From Desulforegulaceae bacterium (GTDB lineage: Bacteria; Desulfobacterota; Desulfobacteria; Desulfobacterales; JACKCP01): a stretch of 64,000 nucleotides of DNA. The position numbers and the translations under genes are program-made. Position 1 is the first letter of the stretch. Each line of letters begins with the position of its first letter. A model generated the notes under the pieces. The model worked only from the letters and a program-made list of their open reading frames with translations, searched no databases and had not been told where the DNA came from. The stretch covers positions 1 to 64,000 of the forward strand of contig JAVETN010000004.1 in NCBI GenBank assembly GCA_034006035.1. The letters are read 5' to 3'. This document shows positions 32,662-40,149 of the stretch, piece after piece.

Positions 32662-33813
32662 TTGCTTAATGAAAATTATACTAAACTAAATATATCGGCC
32701 CAGTATTTTATATATTTTTCAATCTTAGGAGTTTTTCTTCCATATTTCAATCTGTATTGTCACAGAATAGGCTTTTCAAGCTTTGAAGTAGGGGCCATAG
32801 CTTCACTTAAAACTTTTTCTATAATAGTTTTTCCTCTTTTCTGGGGTTTTCTTGCCGATAGATTTTCCATAAGAAAACAAATATTTATTATTGTAAATAT
32901 TTTCTCATCATTAATCTGGGGTTTGTTTTTTTTTACATCTGATTTTTATCCCATGATGATTATAATGTTTTTTTATTCACTTTTTCATTCTCCTATTGTT
33001 TCATTCCTTGAAGCTTTTACTGTTGATGTTTTGGGAAAGGACAAAAATAATTATGGTAAAATCAGGCTCTGGGGCTCAATAGGGTTTGTGATTTCTGTTT
33101 TTGCCTCAGGCTATCTTTCCGATAAACTGGGAATATTTTCAATTGTTGTTATGATTTTTGCAGGCTCTTTGATTCATTCTTTTCTTTCCCTTAAAATTCC
33201 TGAAATTGCAAAGGAAAAAACCAGTCGGAAAAATTTTGATTTGTCTTTTATCTTTAATCCCAGGGCGGCTTTATTTCTTTTTGCTGCTGTTCTTATGCTT
33301 GGAAGCCATAGTCCTTATTATACTTTTTTTTCAATTTATCTTTCTGATCTGGGTTATGCCGATATTTTTATCGGTGTATCCTGGTCTATTGCTGTATTTG
33401 CAGAAATAACCATGATGCACAGATCTGGATATATTTTCAAAAAGTTAAGTCCTGAAAAAGTTCTTGTTTTTTCAATGTTTGCCGCATCTTTCAGGTGGAT
33501 TGTCTTGTTTTATTTTAATTCAGGCTTTGTCATTCTTATTTCCCAGGCTCTTCATTGCTTTTCTTATGCAACTTTTCATATGGCTTCAATTCTTTATATT
33601 GACAAGCTCACACCAGCAGGAAGAAAAACAACGGGTCAGGCTCTTAACAATGCTCTTACCTACGGGCTAGGGCTGATGGTAGGAAATTTTGCAAGCGGAT
33701 ATTTTTACGATTTTTCAGGAGGGGATCTTCTTTTTCTTGGGGCTGCCCTTACAGCCTTTGCAGGGGCTTTTATAATGCTTTTTTCATTGAAGTTTAAATT
33801 TAAATTGGATTAA
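32662..33813 (+). CDS. MFS transporter of the MFS_1-like (HcaT/nucleoside-symporter) group
   Basis: A 383-residue protein with twelve predicted membrane helices. The first motif, SAQYFIYFSILGVFLPYFNL followed by YCHRIGFSSFEVGAI, and the FWGFLADRFSIRK loop (motif A) are typical of the PF12832 subgroup, which includes the 3-phenylpropionate permease HcaT. Start is TTG at 32662 preceded by GGGGTAAAG; I see no better ATG. Substrate unknown. Next to pyrE but convergent, so there is no operon link. Confidence 0.82.
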   Translation: MLNENYTKLNISAQYFIYFSILGVFLPYFNLYCHRIGFSSFEVGAIASLKTFSIIVFPLFWGFLADRFSIRKQIFIIVNIFSSLIWGLFFFTSDFYPMMIIMFFYSLFHSPIVSFLEAFTVDVLGKDKNNYGKIRLWGSIGFVISVFASGYLSDKLGIFSIVVMIFAGSLIHSFLSLKIPEIAKEKTSRKNFDLSFIFNPRAALFLFAAVLMLGSHSPYYTFFSIYLSDLGYADIFIGVSWSIAVFAEITMMHRSGYIFKKLSPEKVLVFSMFAASFRWIVLFYFNSGFVILISQALHCFSYATFHMASILYIDKLTPAGRKTTGQALNNALTYGLGLMVGNFASGYFYDFSGGDLLFLGAALTAFAGAFIMLFSLKFKFKLD

Positions 33814-33928
33814 CTGCTAATTGCATCAGGCCTTTTTGTTTGCTCCTGATGCAATATATTTATTTGTTAGAAGGGCTGTGAAAATTCAAAGTTAAGAGGG
33901 CTTGATGGCAGTTTTTACACATTATTTT

Positions 33929-34468
33929 TTAAATGAGATCGGATTTTTTTAAAATCTTTCGTACAATGGGCACATGAATTGAAATATTTTCAATTCCTCC
34001 TTCTTCCCTGTCCACAAGAATTACGGCTGCAACAACATTTAGCCCTTCCAATTTTGCTCTTTCTATGGCTTTAATTGTAGATCCTCCTGTGGTGGCAACA
34101 TCATCTATAATTACAACTCTTTCTCCTTTTTTAACATCCCCTTCTATCCATTTGCTTATCCCATGGTCTTTTTTTTCTTTTCTTATGGAAAAAGCTTTAA
34201 AAGGTTTTTTCGATGAATAAGAGGCAAATGATGCTGCTATTGAAACCGGGTCTGCACCAAAGGTAAGTCCTCCAATTGCATCTATTTCCAGGTCAACAAC
34301 CTCCTGGAAAACAAGGTTGCCTACAAGATAAAGTCCTTCTGATCTTAAAACAGCCGGCTTGCAATTTACGTAGAATCTGCTTTTTGTCCCTGAAGCAAGG
34401 GTAAATTCTTCAGTATCTGAATATTTTACCGAATATTTTTTTAAAAGTTCAATAAGCTGGTTTTTCAT
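33929..34468 (-). CDS. pyrE: Orotate phosphoribosyltransferase
   Basis: Transfers phosphoribose from PRPP to orotate in pyrimidine synthesis. The 179-residue protein has the PRPP-binding motif VVIIDDVATTGGSTIKAIE (near residues 117-135) and IRKEKKDHGISKWIEGD, the catalytic loop of OPRTases. ATG follows GGGAAATCCA, a modest ribosome-binding site. It is monocistronic. The 410-bp region upstream contains an unexplained structured segment. Confidence 0.92.
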   Translation of the reverse strand: MKNQLIELLKKYSVKYSDTEEFTLASGTKSRFYVNCKPAVLRSEGLYLVGNLVFQEVVDLEIDAIGGLTFGADPVSIAASFASYSSKKPFKAFSIRKEKKDHGISKWIEGDVKKGERVVIIDDVATTGGSTIKAIERAKLEGLNVVAAVILVDREEGGIENISIHVPIVRKILKKSDLI

Positions 34469-34879
34469 TGGATTTCCCTGATTTTCTCATCTTGGAATAA
34501 ATGGTGAATTTTTGAATATTTAACAAATTTTTAAAAGAGATTGCAAACCCCTGCTGATTTTTAGGAAGAAGCGTTTTCGGGTAATCAGCAGAGGTCTGAG
34601 CGGAAAAAACCAGGAGCCCTTCCCGCTTTGAAGTGACTATCAGAAAGACAGGACTATGACAACGGGAAAAAAAATGCTAATTATAAATTTATTAAAAACT
34701 GGAGTTGTTCGATAGGTAATATTAAGCTGTTTTTTTGAACCTGTTGAATAAGCAAGTTTAATTATCTCAGTTTTTGAGTGGTTTTTGATTAAACTTTTGA
34801 ATCTTAAGTTAAAATGGAATAAAAAGCGGTTATCATTATTGAAGTTTGTCAGAGATATTTCATCAGCCCGGAGGTAAAA
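34469..34879. other. 411-bp divergent intergenic region with inverted repeats
   Basis: Lies between pyrE and ftsE, which diverge. CTGCTGATT (34551-34559) pairs perfectly with AATCAGCAG (34583-34591), extending to 13 pairs with one mismatch, and AGCGG/CCGCT pair just after. The segment 34551-34670 is noticeably richer in G+C than its surroundings. No ORF, tRNA or known riboswitch pattern was recognised. See findings. Confidence 0.5.
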
Positions 34880-35563
34880 TTGACTATTTTAGGCTCTCAG
34901 CCAATAATCAGAATGTTCAATGTTTACAAGCGTTATGATAAAATGTCTGCTCTTTCTGACATTTCCATTGATATAAATTCTGGAGAGCTGATTTTTATCA
35001 CTGGGCCAAGCGGAGCTGGAAAAACCACGCTTTTAAAACTTTTTTATAAGGCTGAAACAGTAACTGCAGGACAATTGCTTATTGGAGGGCTCAATCTTTC
35101 AAGGGTAAGGCCTTCAGCTCTTTATAAGCTTAGAAGGAAATTTGGAATAATTTTTCAGGATTTCAAGCTTATTCCTTCAATGACTGTTTTTGAAAATGTG
35201 GCCATAGTTCTCGAAGCTTCAGGTGAAAAACAAAGGATAATTGAAAGAAAAGTTTCAAAGGTTTTAAGAACAGTTGGAATAGAAGACAAAAAAAATCTTT
35301 ATCCCCCCAGCCTTTCAGGAGGGGAACAGCAAAGGGCGGCAGTTGCAAGGGCAGTTATTGGAGAGCCGGAAATTATCATTGCTGATGAACCAACAGGCAG
35401 CCTTGATCCTGAATCTGCAAGAATTATTATTGAACTTTTAAGGGAATTCAATGAAAGAGGAACAACTCTTATTATAGCAACCCATAGTCAGGAGCTTATA
35501 AAACAGAACAGAGGCAGGGTGATAAGGCTTAAAAAAGGACAAATTGTGGAAGCTTTGACATGA
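34880..35563 (+). CDS. ftsE: Cell-division ATP-binding protein FtsE
   Basis: ATPase of the FtsEX complex, which couples the divisome to peptidoglycan hydrolysis. It has 227 residues, with Walker A GPSGAGKTTLL, signature LSGGEQQRAAVARA and Walker B IIIADEPTGSLDP. The opening RMFNVYKRYDKMSALSDISI is the typical FtsE form. Start is TTG 34880 with GGAGG six bases upstream; no nearby in-frame ATG fits. It overlaps ftsX by four bases (ATGA), a sign of translational coupling, and heads a four-gene operon with the murein-hydrolase activator and CtpA protease. Confidence 0.92.
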   Translation: MTILGSQPIIRMFNVYKRYDKMSALSDISIDINSGELIFITGPSGAGKTTLLKLFYKAETVTAGQLLIGGLNLSRVRPSALYKLRRKFGIIFQDFKLIPSMTVFENVAIVLEASGEKQRIIERKVSKVLRTVGIEDKKNLYPPSLSGGEQQRAAVARAVIGEPEIIIADEPTGSLDPESARIIIELLREFNERGTTLIIATHSQELIKQNRGRVIRLKKGQIVEALT

Positions 35564-36450
35564 TAATAAATTCTTCAAGTTTTAAAAGATGTTCAAATGA
35601 TATAAAAAACAACAAGTTTTTGCATGCGATTACTTTTATAACAGTGGTTTTGTCAATTCTTATTGTGGGAACTTTTGTTCTTTTTGCTTCAAATGCCCAG
35701 GAGCTTCTTGACAGGTGGAAGTCAGGAATAAAAGTTATAGTTTACCTTGAAAACAATATCTCCTCTTCAGAAAAAACCAGGACAAGGCTTGAAATAAGAA
35801 ATTTTGAGGAAGTTGAAGATGTTTTTTTTGTTTCCGGTGAAAAAGGTCTTGAAGAGCTTAAAAATCAAATGACAAGACAAAAGGCGATTTTTGAAAATCT
35901 CAAAACAAATCCCCTTCCTGACTCTTTGGAAGTTTTTCTTAAAAAAGATAGAAAAGACCTTGAATCCCTTGAGTCTCTTGCCTCAAAAATAGAGCAGTTC
36001 CAGTCTGTAGGTGAAGTCGAATATGGGAAAGAATGGATAGGAAGATTTGTCAAAATCATTTCCCTTTCAAGACTTGCTGCAATTTCAATGGGTGCTGTGT
36101 TTTTTATGGTGACTGTGTTTATTATTGCAAATACAATAAGACTTGCTCTTTATTCTCGAAAAGAAGAAATAGAAATTATGCAACTTGTAGGTGCTGATGA
36201 CAGGTTTATCAAGTCTCCTTTTTATATTCAGGGTTTTTTGCATGGGTTTCTTGGAGGTATTGGAGGTCTTTTGATCTTGTTTTTGCTTTTCTTTATATTT
36301 TCAGTAAATATAAGCCAGGATTTATCTGCTTTTATAATAAAGATTAAGTTTATGTCTTTAAAATCTGTTTTTATAATTTTATTTTGTTCTACACTTGTTG
36401 GATGGCTTGGATGCTATATTTCCTTGAAGCAATTTTCAAAAAACTCATAA
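35560..36450 (+). CDS. ftsX: Cell-division permease FtsX
   Basis: Membrane partner of FtsE. The 296-residue protein has an N-terminal helix (HAITFITVVLSILIVGTFVLF), a periplasmic loop (about residues 50-165) that contacts the hydrolase activator, and three C-terminal helices, including the FtsX signature ALYSRKEEIEIMQLVGADD. ATGA overlap with ftsE and a 40-bp overlap with the envC-like gene mark tight coupling. It transmits the ATPase cycle of FtsE to the periplasmic protein. Confidence 0.92.
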   Translation: MIINSSSFKRCSNDIKNNKFLHAITFITVVLSILIVGTFVLFASNAQELLDRWKSGIKVIVYLENNISSSEKTRTRLEIRNFEEVEDVFFVSGEKGLEELKNQMTRQKAIFENLKTNPLPDSLEVFLKKDRKDLESLESLASKIEQFQSVGEVEYGKEWIGRFVKIISLSRLAAISMGAVFFMVTVFIIANTIRLALYSRKEEIEIMQLVGADDRFIKSPFYIQGFLHGFLGGIGGLLILFLLFFIFSVNISQDLSAFIIKIKFMSLKSVFIILFCSTLVGWLGCYISLKQFSKNS

Positions 36451-37802
36451 AATCAGCTTTTACAGGAGTTTTCTTGATTGTTTTAACCTGTGCAGAAGCT
36501 TATAGTGCCAAAGCTGTTGTTAAATCTTCAAAGCTTAATATGAGAGAGGGCTCATTGTTTGGAGCTCCTGTTACAGCTGTCCTTTCGAAAGGGGATATTC
36601 TTGAAGTTTTGGGGCCAGATGACGGCAAATGGCTGAAAGTAAAGCTGAAAAATAAGATTGGGTACGTAAGAAATAGACCAATTTATGTTGAAATTATTGA
36701 TGGTAAAGAAAAAATTGATACAACCAGTGTTTTGTATAAAGAAAAAAAAGATGAAATTGAAAAAAGAATTAAAAAAGAAAGAAAATTTTTAAAAGAATAC
36801 CGGGAAAGAACAAAAACTATTTTAACCGGGCTTGATGAAATTGACAGGGCTGTAAATAATTCTGAAAACAGATTGTCTTCAGTAAAAAAAGACTATAAAG
36901 ATTTAATTGATAAAATTCGTGAGGAAAAAAGAAAAATTGAAGATACTGAAAAAGAAATTAAAGAGCTTCAGCCTTTTGTAGATAAAAGGATTGTATCTCT
37001 TTACAAGCTTTCAAGAGTAGGTCAGATGAACCTTCTTTTTTCAGCAGACTCAGTTGTTGATTTTATAAAAAGGCAAAAAGCTTTAAAAGATATAATAAGT
37101 GCTGACTTGTCACTTATCGGCAGATATTCGTTTTATAGAAATGAATATCTTGAATTAAAAAAAAGTCTTGAACTTGAAAAGGAAAAGCTTGGCGAACTTT
37201 CAGACCAGATTGCCAAATATTTGAGAATTAAGGAAATAGAAAAGGAAAAGAAAAAAGCTCTTTTAAAAGAAATCAAAGAAAAGGAAGCAATGAAGCTTTC
37301 TCTTATTGATTCTTTGAAAGAAGCAAGTTCAAAGCTTGATGAAGAGCTGAAAATTCTTGAGCAGAAGTCAAAAGTTAAAAAGGATAAAGAATTAAAATCC
37401 TTTGCTTCATTTAAGGGACTTTTGAATTACCCTGTAAATGGTAAAATTATATCTGGTTTTGGGGGAGGCCGTAGTGAAGATGGAGGAGTTTATGCCCATA
37501 AAAGTGGAATCGGGCTGAAAGCCGATTTGGGAGAGCCAGTTCATTCTGTATTTTCCGGGAAAGTAGCTTTTGCGGACTGGTTTAAGGGTTACGGTAATAT
37601 GATGATCATTGATCATGGGGATAGTTATTTTACTATTTACGCTCATGTTCAGGAATATTTTAAGCAAAAGGGTGACAGTGTCAGAAAGGATGAGGTAATT
37701 GCAACAATAGGTGAAACCGGTTCTATGAGTGGACCTTTCCTTCATTTTGAAGTTCGGCACCATGGAACAGCCTTAAATCCCCTGAGCTGGATAAAAAAAT
37801 AA
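36411..37802 (+). CDS. envC: EnvC-like murein hydrolase activator (SH3b, coiled coil, degenerate LytM)
   Basis: Exported protein of 463 residues. I start it at ATG 36411, inside ftsX, giving signal LIKSAFTGVFLIVLTCAEAYS; ATG 36402 is possible. Order of domains: an SH3b domain (KSSKLNMREGSLFGAPVTAV), two long coiled coils (about residues 100-330) and a C-terminal LytM/M23 domain. Two zinc positions seem lost: canonical HxxGxD reads HKSGIGL (Asp to Gly), and canonical HLHFE reads FLHFE (His to Phe). This is the state of EnvC, which activates amidases instead of cutting murein. The ftsEX neighbours support that role. The SH3b domain is an addition absent from E. coli EnvC. Confidence 0.85.
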   Translation: MLYFLEAIFKKLIKSAFTGVFLIVLTCAEAYSAKAVVKSSKLNMREGSLFGAPVTAVLSKGDILEVLGPDDGKWLKVKLKNKIGYVRNRPIYVEIIDGKEKIDTTSVLYKEKKDEIEKRIKKERKFLKEYRERTKTILTGLDEIDRAVNNSENRLSSVKKDYKDLIDKIREEKRKIEDTEKEIKELQPFVDKRIVSLYKLSRVGQMNLLFSADSVVDFIKRQKALKDIISADLSLIGRYSFYRNEYLELKKSLELEKEKLGELSDQIAKYLRIKEIEKEKKKALLKEIKEKEAMKLSLIDSLKEASSKLDEELKILEQKSKVKKDKELKSFASFKGLLNYPVNGKIISGFGGGRSEDGGVYAHKSGIGLKADLGEPVHSVFSGKVAFADWFKGYGNMMIIDHGDSYFTIYAHVQEYFKQKGDSVRKDEVIATIGETGSMSGPFLHFEVRHHGTALNPLSWIKK

Positions 37803-37816
37803 ATTAAGGAGCATAA

Positions 37817-39145
37817 ATGAAAGATATTAAAAAATCCTGGAAGGCTTTTTTTCTTTTTGTATTTATATCAGGGCTGGTGCTGACAGGTTCCGGCGTTTAC
37901 CAGACTTTGAATGCAAAATCGGGGGACATTCCCTATCGTGAGCTTGAGGTTTTTTCTGATGTATTAAACCTTATCCAAAACAATTATGTTGAAGATGTTG
38001 AGGCCAAAGAGCTTATAGAACATGCAATTGAAGGAATGGTAAACGGTCTTGATCCCCACTCTGCATATCTTCCTCCAGAGGCTTTTGAAGAGCTTCAGGC
38101 CGATACAAAAGGCGAGTTTGGAGGCATTGGTATTGTTATAACAAAGGAAGATGGTAAAATTACTGTTATTTCTCCTGTTGAAGGGACACCTGCCTATGAG
38201 GCGGGAATTGAAACCGGAGATTCAATAATTGGTGTGGATGATAAATCCACAAAAAACATGAGTCTTTGGGAAGCTGTAAAGCTTATGAGAGGTCCTGTCG
38301 GAGAACCTGTCAAAATTACTATTTTCAGAGAAGGTGAGAAAGAAGCCCTGGTTTTTGATTTAAAAAGGGACCTTATCCCTGTTAAAAGCGTTAAATACGC
38401 AATGCTTTCCAATGATTGTGGATATATAATGATAACAAGCTTTAAGGAAAAAACCATAGAAGAGCTTAAAAATGCCTATAATGAGCTTGTATCAAAAAAA
38501 GAGCTTAAAGGTCTTGTTTTAGATCTTCGTTCCAACCCAGGCGGACTTTTGGATCAAGCTGTAAGTGTCAGTGATTTTTTTCTAAAAAAAGGAATCATAG
38601 TATCAATTAAGGGAAGAGATTCAAAAGATGTAACTGAATACAATGCCCAAATCAACGGCACTGAGGGTGAATATCCCATGGTTGTCCTTATAAACGGGGG
38701 AAGTGCTTCAGCCTCTGAGATTGTTGCAGGAGCTCTCCAGGATCATAAAAGAGCTGTTATTCTTGGAACTTCCTCCTTTGGAAAAGGCTCAGTTCAGACA
38801 GTAAGGCCCCTTAAAAACGGTTCTGCATTAAAGTATACAATTGCAAGATATTATACCCCAAGCGGACGTTCAATTCAGGCAGAAGGAATAACTCCTGATA
38901 TAAAGCTCGAATATATAAGAGCTGAAGAAAAAGAAGAAAAAAATGATTTGAAAATTTTAAAGGAAAGTGATCTTGTAAATCATCTAGAGTCTGAAGATGA
39001 AAATAAAGAAAAGGAAAAAGATAAGAAAAAAGACGAAAGTCTTGTCCACAGTGACGATATAAAAATAGAAGTTCTTAAAAAGGACAATCAGGTTCAGCAT
39101 GCATTGAACATGCTTGTAGGTTTTCATCTTTTCAAGAGGCAGTAA
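37817..39145 (+). CDS. ctpA: S41-family carboxyl-terminal processing protease (CtpA/Prc)
   Basis: A periplasmic serine protease of 442 residues. An N-terminal signal/anchor (AFFLFVFISGLVLTGSGVYQ) is followed by a PDZ domain (GIVITKEDGKITVISPVEGT) and the S41 core. Catalytic Ser is in GGSASASEIVAGAL near residue 296 and Lys in SSFGKGSVQTV near 324, the Ser-Lys dyad of CtpA. The C-terminal tail is strongly charged (about residues 375-420). It lies 14 bp after the envC-like gene; CtpA proteases often degrade or trim murein hydrolases and their partners, so the linkage is functionally sensible. ATG follows AAGGAGCATAA. Confidence 0.93.
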   Translation: MKDIKKSWKAFFLFVFISGLVLTGSGVYQTLNAKSGDIPYRELEVFSDVLNLIQNNYVEDVEAKELIEHAIEGMVNGLDPHSAYLPPEAFEELQADTKGEFGGIGIVITKEDGKITVISPVEGTPAYEAGIETGDSIIGVDDKSTKNMSLWEAVKLMRGPVGEPVKITIFREGEKEALVFDLKRDLIPVKSVKYAMLSNDCGYIMITSFKEKTIEELKNAYNELVSKKELKGLVLDLRSNPGGLLDQAVSVSDFFLKKGIIVSIKGRDSKDVTEYNAQINGTEGEYPMVVLINGGSASASEIVAGALQDHKRAVILGTSSFGKGSVQTVRPLKNGSALKYTIARYYTPSGRSIQAEGITPDIKLEYIRAEEKEEKNDLKILKESDLVNHLESEDENKEKEKDKKKDESLVHSDDIKIEVLKKDNQVQHALNMLVGFHLFKRQ

Positions 39146-39167
39146 AATTTTAGGTTAGTATCAAATA

Positions 39168-39203
39168 AAAAAACCGGTTTATAAACTTAAACCGGTTTTT
39201 TTA
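39168..39203. terminator. Bidirectional rho-independent terminator
   Basis: AAAAACCGGTTT pairs with AAACCGGTTTTT around an 8-base loop, with A- and T-runs on both sides. It closes the ftsEX operon and the convergent 39224 gene. Confidence 0.85.
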
Positions 39204-39223
39204 TTTATAAGGATATTAACTTT

Positions 39224-39931
39224 TTAGAAGCTTTTTTTGTAACCTTTTATTTTTGTTGGATCATAAAGAGAATCATCTGTATTTGCATTAAGTTTTACAG
39301 ATTTTAAAGTGCTTGTTTCTATTGTCTGTCCATCTTCTATTGACTGAGACTTGAAAGGTATTAAAATTCCTGAAACCTCACGAAAATCAGAGTTTATTTC
39401 AACTATACTTCCATTTTCCATTGATTCTTTTACAAGGAGAAAGTCATTTACAGAAATCCACATTTCTGATTTTTCCCCGTACTTAAAGTTTGCTTCAATT
39501 TTATAGCATTCAAGGCCTGAAACAGTTTCTTTAGAAATAAAGTTGACTGAAAGAGGTTTTGAGTCCTCATCGTCATCCTCATCTTCTTCCCCTCTAGGAA
39601 AAGAGTAAAATTCTCCTTCAGAAGAAAAAGTTGAAACATTTTTTCCGTCATCTATCATTATTGTTTTATGCCCTTTTTTTACCATTGCCGACTCTGGGCT
39701 TTCCATAATTGTTGATTCAACCCTGGATTTGTTTTCTTTAATATAAATTTTCCCGCTTATGACTATTCCTCCAGTTATTGACTCATGTTCAAGTATTGCA
39801 TTTCCAAATTTGTTCTTATTTTTTTTCTCGTTTTTCATATATTGATTGTAAATTTCCATTCCGTTCATTGCCGATGAAAAAGATGGAAAAACCAGTAAAA
39901 ACATGATGATAGCGGGAAAGAGTTTTTTCAT
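39224..39931 (-). CDS. Exported LolA/DUF4412-like protein
   Basis: A 235-residue secreted protein with signal peptide KKLFPAIIMFLLVFPSFSSA. The mature part has the half-barrel pattern of LolA-type or DUF4412 proteins: YIKENKSRVESTI, KTIMIDDGKNVSTFSSEGEF, GLECYKIEANFKYGEKSEMW and WISVNDFLLVKES. An acidic run (EEDEDDDEDSK) sits in a loop near residue 120. LolA-like folds bind lipids, but no lipoprotein-sorting role is shown here. Monocistronic, with AAAAGGAGATAAC before the ATG. Confidence 0.7.
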   Translation of the reverse strand: MKKLFPAIIMFLLVFPSFSSAMNGMEIYNQYMKNEKKNKNKFGNAILEHESITGGIVISGKIYIKENKSRVESTIMESPESAMVKKGHKTIMIDDGKNVSTFSSEGEFYSFPRGEEDEDDDEDSKPLSVNFISKETVSGLECYKIEANFKYGEKSEMWISVNDFLLVKESMENGSIVEINSDFREVSGILIPFKSQSIEDGQTIETSTLKSVKLNANTDDSLYDPTKIKGYKKSF

Positions 39932-40101
39932 GTTATCTCCTTTTGGGATTTGTATTTTAAAATTAAAAGGAGTTTACAATTTTATTTTAATTTTAGAAAT
40001 ATAATTGTTGAAAAAATATAACCACAGTTTCTAAAGACTGAAGTTTTAAGAACAGATCAAGTTTTAAATTTATAAAATATGGGGATAAAAGGAATTGAAC
40101 T

Positions 40102-40143
40102 AGTGATTGGCAGGGATATCTTTTTTTGCCAATCACTGGTTTG
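40102..40143 (-). terminator. Terminator downstream of tkt
   Basis: AGTGATTGGCA (40102-40112) pairs perfectly with TGCCAATCACT (40127-40137), an 11-bp stem. It lies just past the tkt stop on the minus strand. The T-rich part lies in the loop, so it may act more as an mRNA 3'-end stabiliser than as a strong terminator. Confidence 0.6.
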
Positions 40144-40149
40144 ATTTGA

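Noticed and set aside
34551-34670. Cobalamin-type riboswitch
   Set aside because: CCAGGAGCCC faintly recalls the B12 box, but the upstream conserved core is absent and neither flanking gene (pyrE, ftsE) fits.
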